A stretch of 64,000 nt of DNA from Silicimonas algicola. GTDB lineage: Bacteria; Pseudomonadota; Alphaproteobacteria; Rhodobacterales; Rhodobacteraceae. The notes beneath the pieces were generated by a model. That model saw nothing but the letters and a program-made list of their open reading frames with translations. It had not been told where the DNA came from and made no database searches. The stretch's first letter is position 1. Each line of letters starts with the position of its first letter. The translations under genes and the position numbers were made by a program. The DNA lies in assembly GCF_003148765.1 (NCBI RefSeq), contig NZ_QGGV01000002.1:496001-560000 (forward strand), read 5' to 3'. Shown piece after piece: positions 19,304 through 26,860 of the stretch.

Positions 19304-19843
19304 ATGGCGACCTCGAAGATTCAGCGCACCGGGTTCGAGGACAGGCTGTCCCGGATCAAGAAGGGCGGCGACAACACCATGGGCGAGGTCCACATCGGGC
19401 CTCGGGACGAGGTGCGCGCCGGTCAGAAGCGCAAGCCCGGCACTACCGTGCGGTTGAAGAAGAAGAAACAGTCAAAGAAGGAAATCGGCCGCGCCTCCGG
19501 CGTGTCGCTTCTGATCCTTGCGTTTCTCTTCGGCGCGCTGTCGATGTTCGTGGGCCAAGCCGCATCCTATCACCTCTTCGCCGAAACCGGACTGATCCAG
19601 CTCGACCTGTCGGCCACGCCGGCGGCGCCCTACGTGCCGGTTGCGCATATCGTGATCGGCGGGTTCTTCGCGGTGCTCTTCGCCTGGACCTTTCAGCTCA
19701 TGGGCGTGGTCCGGCTTGCCGCGATCGCGGCCGGGCTTTTCGTGATGGTCCAGTACCAGCCCGTGCTCATCAAATCGGTGCCCGGCGTCTATGCCGCGTT
19801 CTTCTCGGACGAATTCGTCGAGAGCCAGCTCGGCAAGGCCTGA
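19304..19843 (+). CDS. Conserved membrane protein in suf operon
   Basis: A 179-aa protein of unknown function. A basic, probably cytoplasmic N-terminal half (MATSKIQRTGFEDRLSRIKKGG, later a KKKKQSKKE cluster) leads to three hydrophobic segments at about residues 66-86, 107-130 and 132-150. The start at 19304 has a GAGAGG ribosome site. It is followed by an intrinsic terminator and then sufC. Position suggests co-expression with iron-sulfur genes; I do not recognise a family. Confidence 0.7.
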   Translation: MATSKIQRTGFEDRLSRIKKGGDNTMGEVHIGPRDEVRAGQKRKPGTTVRLKKKKQSKKEIGRASGVSLLILAFLFGALSMFVGQAASYHLFAETGLIQLDLSATPAAPYVPVAHIVIGGFFAVLFAWTFQLMGVVRLAAIAAGLFVMVQYQPVLIKSVPGVYAAFFSDEFVESQLGKA

Positions 19844-19875
19844 GTCTCCGCAACCCACACTCTTTGAATTTGGAA

Positions 19876-19903
19876 GGGCGCCGCCATCCGGGCGGTGCCC
19901 TTT
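19876..19903 (+). terminator. Intrinsic terminator/attenuator between suf accessory genes and sufC
   Basis: GGGCGCCGCC-ATCCG-GGCGGTGCCC forms a 10-bp stem (one G-T pair) followed by TTT. It sits inside the suf operon, 33 nt after the 179-aa gene stop and 26 nt before sufC, whose own ribosome site (GAGGAAG) follows. It may reduce read-through, so that sufC onward also needs its own promoter. Confidence 0.65.
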
Positions 19904-19928
19904 CTGTCGTCATGCGAGGAAGAAAGAC

Positions 19929-20684
19929 ATGCTGAAGATCGAAAACCTCGAGGTGAAGCTCGAGGAAGAGGACAAGGAGATCCTGAAAGGGGTCGACCTC
20001 GAGGTGCCCGCAGGCGCCGTCCACGCCATCATGGGACCGAACGGGTCGGGCAAGTCGACGCTGTCCTACGTCCTGTCGGGACGCGACGGCTATGAGGTGA
20101 CCGGCGGGACCGCCACGCTGGAAGGCAAGGACCTTCTGGGCATGGAGCCCGAGGAGCGCGCGGCGGCGGGTCTCTTCCTGGCGTTCCAGTACCCGGTCGA
20201 GATCCCGGGCGTCGGCAACATGACCTTCCTGCGCACCGCGCTCAACGCTCAGAAGAAGGCCCGTGGCGAACCCGAGGTCAGTGCGGGCGACTTCCTCAAG
20301 CTCGTCCGCGAAAAGTCGAAGGCTCTCGAGATCGAGCCCGACATGCTGAAGCGGCCCGTCAACGTGGGCTTCTCGGGCGGCGAGAAGAAGCGGAACGAGA
20401 TCCTCCAGATGGCGATCCTAGAGCCCCGGATGTGCATCCTCGACGAGACCGACTCGGGCCTCGACGTCGACGCCATGCGCCTTGTGGCCGAGGGCGTGAA
20501 CGCGCTTCGCGACGCGGGCCGGGCCTTCCTCGTCATCACGCACTACCAGCGCCTTCTCGACCATATCCGCCCCGACGTCGTCCACATCATGGCGAATGGG
20601 CGCATCGTGAAGTCCGGCGGTCCCGAGCTTGCGCTCGAGGTCGAGCAGAACGGCTATGCCGACATCCTGGCGGAGGTGGCCTGA
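19929..20684 (+). CDS. sufC: Fe-S cluster assembly ATPase SufC
   Basis: A 251-aa ABC-type ATPase subunit of SufBC2D. Walker A is GPNGSGKST (about 38-46), the ABC signature region is NVGFSGGEKKRNEI, Walker B is CILDETDSGLDVDA, and the H-loop His is in VITHYQRLL. The ATG is preceded by GAGGAAGAAAGAC. The stop codon overlaps the sufD start by one base (TGATG), consistent with balanced synthesis of SufC and SufD. Confidence 0.97.
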   Translation: MLKIENLEVKLEEEDKEILKGVDLEVPAGAVHAIMGPNGSGKSTLSYVLSGRDGYEVTGGTATLEGKDLLGMEPEERAAAGLFLAFQYPVEIPGVGNMTFLRTALNAQKKARGEPEVSAGDFLKLVREKSKALEIEPDMLKRPVNVGFSGGEKKRNEILQMAILEPRMCILDETDSGLDVDAMRLVAEGVNALRDAGRAFLVITHYQRLLDHIRPDVVHIMANGRIVKSGGPELALEVEQNGYADILAEVA

Positions 20685-21970
20685 TGGCATTGCCGCAAAA
20701 GAGGCAGGACGCCACCGAGGCGCGGATCGCCGCCCTCGACACGCCCGGAGGCGGGGGCTGGATCCGCAAGGCCCGGGACGAGGCGCTGGCGCGGTTCCGC
20801 TCCATGGGTCTGCCGGAGCGTCGCGACGAGTACTGGCGTTTCACCCGGCCTGACGAGCTGAATGCCGCCGCGGCCCCCGAGGCCGCCATTCTGGAGGCGA
20901 AGGAAACCCAGGTCTTTGGCGCCCTCGACCGTCTGTGCATCGTCTTTCGCGACGGCGTTTTCGACGAGGCCGCCTCGGACAAGCTCGAAGGCGAGGGGCT
21001 GGAGATCGAGCGGCTGGCCGACGCCGCCCGCGCCGACATCCACTGGGCCAAGGACCTCTACGGCGTACTGGAAGCCCGCGCGCAGGTGCCCGTCGTCCGT
21101 CCCTTCGCCGCCTTGAATACCGCTTTCGCGGCCGACGGTGTCGTCATCCGCGTCACGGGACGCGTCACGAAGCCTGTCCACCTGCGATACCTGCACGAGA
21201 AGACGGACAGCGACGCCATGCTGCACGTGGTCGTGCGGCTGGAGGAGGGGGCCGAGCTGACCCTTCTGGAGAACGGGCCCGCCGCCGCGCGCTTCAACAA
21301 GTGCATGGAGGTCGACGTCGCCGACCGCGCCGCCTTCCACCACGTCCGCGCGCAGGGTCGCGACCACGAACGCCGCGCCGTCACGCATCTCTTCGGCCGT
21401 CTCGGCAAGGAGAGCGTTTTCAAGTCCTTCACCCTGACCTCGAACGGGCGCCTGACGCGGAACGAGGTCTTTCTGGAGCTGACCGGCGACGACGCCGTGG
21501 CGCATGTCGCTGGCGCCGCCGTCGGCGACGGCGACTTCCACCATGACGACACGGTATTCATTGTCCATGACGCGCTGAACTGCGAAAGCCGCCAGGTCTT
21601 CAAGAAGGTCCTGCGCAACGGGGCGGTCGGCGTCTTTCAGGGCAAGATCCTGGTGAAGCGCGGCGCGCAGAAGACCGACGGCTATCAGATCAGCCAGGCG
21701 CTTCTGCTCGACGAGGATGCGCAGTTCCTCGCGAAGCCCGAGCTTGAGATCTATGCCGACGATGTCGCCTGTTCGCATGGCTCGACCTCGGGCGCGATCG
21801 ACGAGGATGCGATGTTCTACCTGCGCTCGCGCGGTGTGCCGGAATCGCAGGCGACCGACCTTCTGGTCCTCGCCTTCCTCGCCGAAGCCATCGACGAGGT
21901 CGAGGACGCCACCATCTCCGAGGACATCCGGTCTCGGCTGGAAGGCTGGCTGTCGCGGCGAAGACGGTGA
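20684..21970 (+). CDS. sufD: Fe-S cluster assembly protein SufD
   Basis: A 428-aa SufBC2D subunit, homologous to the SufB C-terminal half. N-terminal helical part (residues 1-100, including MGLPERRDEYWRFTRPDEL), then beta-helix, then the C-terminal SUFBD segment with EIYADDVACSHGSTSGAIDEDAMFYLRSRGV, where the conserved His lies. It is coupled to sufC by TGATG and to the next gene by GTGA. Confidence 0.95.
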   Translation: MALPQKRQDATEARIAALDTPGGGGWIRKARDEALARFRSMGLPERRDEYWRFTRPDELNAAAAPEAAILEAKETQVFGALDRLCIVFRDGVFDEAASDKLEGEGLEIERLADAARADIHWAKDLYGVLEARAQVPVVRPFAALNTAFAADGVVIRVTGRVTKPVHLRYLHEKTDSDAMLHVVVRLEEGAELTLLENGPAAARFNKCMEVDVADRAAFHHVRAQGRDHERRAVTHLFGRLGKESVFKSFTLTSNGRLTRNEVFLELTGDDAVAHVAGAAVGDGDFHHDDTVFIVHDALNCESRQVFKKVLRNGAVGVFQGKILVKRGAQKTDGYQISQALLLDEDAQFLAKPELEIYADDVACSHGSTSGAIDEDAMFYLRSRGVPESQATDLLVLAFLAEAIDEVEDATISEDIRSRLEGWLSRRRR

Positions 21971-22461
21971 GCATCGTGCTGGACATACTGGGCACCTGGC
22001 GCGCCCCGAGACAGGTGCAGGCCCGCCGGATGGCGGGTCCGCCGCGTGAGGACAGGGCACTTGCCATCCTTCTTGCCGCATGCGGGCTGATCTACGTCGC
22101 CCAATGGCCGAGGCTGGCGCGCGAGGCGCACCTCGATCCGTCCATCGCGCTCGACGCGCGCATGGCGGGTGCGCTTTTCGCCTGGCTCATGGTGATGCCC
22201 CTGGCGTTCTATGCGCTGTCGCTTGTCCTGCACCTGGTGCTGCGCGCGGCGGGTGTCGCCACGACTGCCTTCCGAGTGAGGCAGGCGGTGTTCTGGGCGC
22301 TTCTTGCGTCGGTGCCGGCCTGGCTTCTGTCGGGACTGATCGCGGGCTTCGACGGGGACGGTGCGGCGCTGACCGTGGTCAGCACAGTGGCTGTCGCCGC
22401 GGTGGGGCTTTTTACGGCCGCAGGCCTGTCGGTCGCGGGCGCCCGGGCGGAGACCGTCTGA
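21967..22461 (+). CDS. Membrane protein, four helices, in suf operon
   Basis: A 164-aa membrane protein starting GTG in a GTGA overlap with sufD. It has four hydrophobic segments (about residues 31-48, 67-92, 105-125, 135-155). Its stop overlaps the start of the YIP1-family gene (TGATG). Such a pair between sufD and sufS recurs, as far as I recall, in Rhodobacterales suf operons. Function unknown. Confidence 0.75.
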   Translation: MSIVLDILGTWRAPRQVQARRMAGPPREDRALAILLAACGLIYVAQWPRLAREAHLDPSIALDARMAGALFAWLMVMPLAFYALSLVLHLVLRAAGVATTAFRVRQAVFWALLASVPAWLLSGLIAGFDGDGAALTVVSTVAVAAVGLFTAAGLSVAGARAETV

Positions 22462-23017
22462 TGTTTTCGGAACTCATGCGCGAGACTTTCCGCAATCCGC
22501 GGGGCGCCGCAGCGATGCTGGCGGGCCTGAACCTTCCCGGCCGCACGGCATGGATGGCTCTTGCCGCATCGCTGGCGATCTCTGTCCTCGTGACCGAGCC
22601 GATGTTCCAGCTCGCGCCGCCCGACACGTTTGGCGAGCCGATCGCGCCCCTGATGCGGTTCCTCGTGACGATCCCCTTCACGGGCGCTCTCGTCTGGGCC
22701 ATCTGGAAGATCGCCTCGATCATGGGGGGCACGGCCGACCTCGCTCAGGTGATCGTGGTGTTCTCCTGGCTCGAGCTTCTCCTTTCGCTCGGCCTTCTTG
22801 CGATGCTCGTCCTGCTCTTCGTCCTGCCGCCGCTTGCGGGTCTGCTGGGGCTTGGCGCGATCATGGCCTGGATCTGGCTTCAGAGCGTGTTCTTCGCCCA
22901 GATCTTCGGCTTCGCCACGCCGGCCAAGGCATTTGCCGTGGTCGTCATGGCCTGGGTCGCGGTCTACGTCTTCGGCATCCTGATCCTGTCCATCGTCGCC
23001 GGAGGAGGGCAGGGCTG

Positions 23018-23018
<1 letters not shown>
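22461..23018 (+). CDS. YIP1-family membrane protein
   Basis: A 185-aa protein with five predicted transmembrane helices, resembling the YIP1 domain (hydrophobic core from about residue 25; GALVWAIWKIASIMGGTADLAQVIVVFSWLE; FGFATPAKAFAVVVMAWVAVY). The start ATG at 22461 overlaps the previous stop, and its own stop overlaps the sufS ATG by one base, so it is locked in the operon. Role unknown; bacterial YIP1 proteins have no settled function. Confidence 0.78.
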
Positions 23019-24234
<1,216 letters not shown>

Positions 24235-24238
<4 letters not shown>

Positions 24239-24357
24239 CGCGTCCGGTCGAGGATTGCCGTCACCCTGTCGGTCGTCGTCAGGAATTCGTCGTTGTGCCT
24301 GAAGTGCCGCAGCGCGAAGAGGATGCGTGCCCAGTCGTCTTCGTCGAGATGCTCCAT
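24235..24357 (-). CDS. Possible 40-aa conserved small protein
   Basis: A 40-codon frame with ATG at 24357 and a GAGGGG ribosome-site candidate 9 nt upstream. It encodes an acidic-then-basic helical peptide: MEHLDEDDWARILFALRHF at the start and a TTTDRVTAILDRTR end. The last 4 nt overlap the sufS 3' end in convergent orientation. The amphipathic pattern and ribosome site make it more than a random frame, but I cannot name it. Confidence 0.4.
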
Positions 24358-24414
24358 CCTTCATGTCCCCTCGGCCCCCGCCGGGCAGACTGACAGGAAT
24401 TAGAAAACAATCTG

Positions 24415-25308
24415 TTAGGTCGTGGCCTGGGTCAGGCGATCCACGTCGGCCAGGAGACGGCCGCCAAGAACCTCGGCCGCCCGCGCGGCGATGCCCTTCA
24501 CGAGATGGCGCACGCGCGGCAGTCGCAGGACTTCATCGCTGGCGTAAAGGTGGAGAACCCGGTCGATCCTTGCGTCGGGCACCTCCGCCGCCACGAGGCG
24601 CGGGTCCGCATCGCCGAGGCAGACGGGCAGGGTGCCCTGGCCCACGCCCGCCGCGACTGCCGAAAGAAGCGTGCCCGCATCCGTGGCCGTCAGCCTCACC
24701 CGCGCGCCCTTCGGCATCCGCCGCGTGACCTGCCGCCGGAAGGATGGCCCGGTCGCCAGGTCGTCCCGAAACTGCACCCAGGCGCCCTCTGTCGTCGGGC
24801 CATTTGCCGCGCGATAGACGGCGTAGGGTACGGTGCAGAAGGGATGCGCGCGTTCCGGCGCATGGGCCTCGGCGTCGAACCAGAGAGCGATGCCCGGATC
24901 GGGAAAGAGCGGCACGGGCGGCAGGCGGCCGTTCATCCGGATCTCCATCCCCTCGTTCTCGGCGAGGACGTCGCCCAGCACCGTCCCGGCAAGGCGGTCC
25001 AGCATCCAGTCGTTTCCCGACAGACGCACGACGCCGGACACGCAGTGGCGTGCCTCGGCCAGCGCGTCCGACATCCGCGCGATCTCGGCCTCGACGCGCA
25101 GGGCATGGTCGATGGCGGCCAACCCGTCGTCGGTCGGCAGGAAGCCCGTCTTCGCCCGCAGGAAGAGCCGTGTCTCGAGCTGCTCCTCCAGCGCCGACAG
25201 ACGGCGTCCCGCCGTCGTCTGGTCCATCTCGAGGAGAAGCGCTGCGCCGGTCAGTGACCCGGCGCGCGATACCGCGAGCACGACCTTGAGGTGATCCCAG
25301 TCGATCAT
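24415..25308 (-). CDS. LysR-family transcriptional regulator
   Basis: A 297-aa regulator. The N-terminal winged helix (MIDWDHLKVVLAVSRAGSLTGAALLLEMDQTTAGRRLSALE region, residues 1-60) is followed by the linker helix and a periplasmic-binding-protein-like effector domain (about 90-290). The recognition helix reads DQTTAGRRLSALEEQL. Divergent from a small lipoprotein gene; LysR regulators often control a divergent neighbour, but here that is only a possibility. Effector unknown. Confidence 0.9.
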   Translation of the reverse strand: MIDWDHLKVVLAVSRAGSLTGAALLLEMDQTTAGRRLSALEEQLETRLFLRAKTGFLPTDDGLAAIDHALRVEAEIARMSDALAEARHCVSGVVRLSGNDWMLDRLAGTVLGDVLAENEGMEIRMNGRLPPVPLFPDPGIALWFDAEAHAPERAHPFCTVPYAVYRAANGPTTEGAWVQFRDDLATGPSFRRQVTRRMPKGARVRLTATDAGTLLSAVAAGVGQGTLPVCLGDADPRLVAAEVPDARIDRVLHLYASDEVLRLPRVRHLVKGIAARAAEVLGGRLLADVDRLTQATT

Positions 25309-25422
25309 ACCCTGTCCTGCGTTCCTGCATGAGCATCATGCGAAAGTTTTGCTTGAGCGCGCAACAAGAAGTCCGAAGGTATGCGCAACCTGGGGATGGG
25401 ACCAACTCGATCAGGAAGAGAC

Positions 25423-25737
25423 ATGATGAGCCTCACGAAATTCATGGCCACGCTCGGAACGGCCGCGATCCTCACCGCCTGCGCGCAGACGGAAACGACG
25501 ATGGTCCGCCCCGAGCCGGTGTTCGACAAGTACGGAAACGGCAGTTGCCAGGAGGGCTGGATCTACACGCCCGGCGCGGCTCCGCAGCAGCTTTGCGTCC
25601 CCGAGGACGAGTGTCTTCAGCCTGTCCAAACGGCCTCGGGCATCTACTGCCCGCCGGTCTACCGCCAGCCGCAGGATGACGGCCGCGATGACAACGACCG
25701 TGGTCGCCAGCCCGTCGGTACAGCACCGCAGAACTGA
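25423..25737 (+). CDS. Small cysteine-rich lipoprotein
   Basis: A 104-aa exported protein. AGGAAGAG precedes two adjacent ATGs (25423, 25426). The signal peptide MMSLTKFMATLGTAAILTAC ends in a lipobox with Cys20. The mature part has four further cysteines within about 40 residues (GSCQ, QLCVPEDEC, YCPP), likely two disulfides, then a hydrophilic tail rich in Asp, Arg and Gln. No recognised family. It is divergent from the LysR gene and lies upstream of tRNA-Arg. Confidence 0.7.
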   Translation: MMSLTKFMATLGTAAILTACAQTETTMVRPEPVFDKYGNGSCQEGWIYTPGAAPQQLCVPEDECLQPVQTASGIYCPPVYRQPQDDGRDDNDRGRQPVGTAPQN

Positions 25738-25821
25738 TGCTTCCCGGCGCCGCCGACCCCGGTCAGGCGGCGCCGAATACCCGATTGCCTCCCCCGTCCT
25801 CTGACGCTATGACGGCCACAG

Positions 25822-25898
25822 GCACCCGTAGCTCAGCTGGATAGAGTGCTGCCCTCCGAAGGCAGAGGTCACAGGTTCGAATCCTGTCGGGTGCGCCA
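25822..25898 (+). tRNA. tRNA-Arg (CCG)
   Basis: A 77-nt cloverleaf. The acceptor stem GCACCCG pairs with CGGGTGC; the D-arm is GCTCAGCTGGATAGAGT; the anticodon arm CTGCC-CTCCGAA-GGCAG has anticodon CCG at 25856-25858; the T-arm contains GGTTCGAATCC; discriminator G and an encoded CCA end the molecule. It reads CGG codons. tRNA genes are common recombination targets, and gene debris lies directly 3' of this one. Confidence 0.97.
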
Positions 25899-25919
25899 AC
25901 ACCGCAAACTCCATCGCCG

Positions 25920-26245
25920 TCACGTCGACAGGAACGCCAGCCAGACCAGCGCGAACGCGAGCGCCAGGCCGGGTCCGAAGGCGATGTCGCGGCGCTTGGA
26001 GCGGGACAGGAGCACGACCGCGAGCGTGCCCGCCGACGCGATCAGGACGACGAAGGGCAGGGGTTGCCATCCAAGCCATGCTCCGGCGGCGGCGAGGAGT
26101 TTCGCGTCTCCGCCTCCCAGACCTTCCACGCCGAACCTGCGATGGTAGGCGGCCCCGAGGATCGCGAAGAGGGCAAAGCCCGTCGCCGCACCGAGCGAGG
26201 CGTCGAGTTCGGCGGCGCCAATGTCCAGGTCGCCCGCCTGTCGGC
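25920..26245 (-). pseudogene. Prepilin peptidase (GspO/A24 family), 3' remnant
   Basis: About 105 codons homologous to the C-terminal half of type IV prepilin peptidases survive on the minus strand. In order: a transmembrane stretch ([21 protein letters not shown]), the catalytic GxGD box as [18 protein letters not shown], then two more helices to the stop at 25920. The N-terminal part with the first catalytic aspartate is missing, and upstream of about 26240 the frame turns into unrelated Arg-rich sequence. A possible short ORF starts at the GTG before EGLGGGDAK (26129), but it cannot be an active peptidase. Classed as a remnant. Confidence 0.7.
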
Positions 26246-26251
26246 TCCGTG

Positions 26252-26422
26252 CGAATGACAGGGTTGAACGCAGGCGACGTCGTGGCCCGCGTCATCGGGC
26301 AACCCGTCGGAAACGTCGAAACCGACCGCACGAGATATGAAGAAGTCGCGACCTCAGGCGTTGCGCGGCTCGAGATCAGCAGAGACGGAAAGACGATCGC
26401 ATTGAGCTTCCCTCTGAGATGA
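26252..26422 (+). pseudogene. GspC PDZ-domain remnant (type II secretion)
   Basis: About 56 codons match the end of a GspC-type PDZ domain: [19 protein letters not shown], then [19 protein letters not shown] and the terminal SLxFPLR-like end (ALSFPLR). The signal anchor and HR domain upstream are gone. The stop overlaps the next ATG as ATGA, the coupling expected between gspC and gspD. Its 5' break lies within about 20 nt of the break in the divergent prepilin peptidase remnant, so one deletion may have removed both 5' halves. Confidence 0.6.
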
Positions 26423-26480
26423 CGAGCCGCATGAGCCGGGTCCTCGCCGTTCTCGTCCTATGCTGTCTGGCTTCGGACGC
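26419..26480 (+). pseudogene. GspD N-terminal signal-peptide remnant
   Basis: ATG at 26419 overlaps the GspC remnant stop and starts a signal-peptide-like [19 protein letters not shown]. After about 19 codons the frame degenerates into Arg/Pro/Ser-rich sequence, while a different frame takes on homology to a DUF4198 protein. The assignment to GspD, the secretin that normally follows gspC, is based on position and coupling, not on any secretin sequence. Confidence 0.4.
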
Positions 26481-26756
26481 GCCGCCCTCGACGTCGAGGC
26501 TCTCTGGCGGGGCGAACCGGCGGCGGACGTTCAGGTGTCGGTCTTCTTCCTGCCGCGCGACAGTGTGCCGCCCGCCGGCACCGAGCGCACCCTGTTCCGC
26601 ACCGATGCTGCCGGACGGGCCACCATCCGCATGGCGAAGCCCGGAAAGTACCTGTTGAACGCCGTGCATCTGGAGCCTGTCGAGGCCTCCGCCGAGGCCA
26701 TGTGGAATAGCTGCTGGGCGTCGCTGACCTTCGAGACCTCCGCCGTCCGGCCGTAG
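26475..26756 (+). pseudogene. DUF4198-type protein, C-terminal remnant
   Basis: About 94 codons resemble the C-terminal half of DUF4198 (cobalt/nickel transport-associated) proteins: ALWRGEPAADVQVSVFF, then TERTLFRTDAAGRATIRM and PGKYLLNAVHLEP, ending WNSCWASLTFETS. The signal peptide and N-terminal domain are missing; an ATG at 26460 would give a 98-aa product without a signal, so a functional exported protein is unlikely. The junction with the GspD-like leader lies at about 26470-26485 and changes frame, indicating a second deletion endpoint. Confidence 0.6.
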
Positions 26757-26860
26757 GTCGGCTCTGGTGCAGCTCTTCACAATCAAGGCTTTGATCTTGC
26801 GCATGGGACATTGCGGCGGGGCATGTTAGCAGACCGAGACCCGGTCCGAGGCAAGGCACG

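Noticed and set aside
26078-26422. Continuous 114-codon plus-strand frame as a single gene
   Set aside because: Its first 60 codons are Arg/Pro-rich antisense of the prepilin peptidase remnant; only the last 56 codons look like protein (GspC PDZ).
25822-26860. Genomic island or phage insertion at tRNA-Arg
   Set aside because: No integrase, no direct repeat of the tRNA 3' end and no phage genes are visible within the following 5 kb; the debris fits deletion better than insertion.
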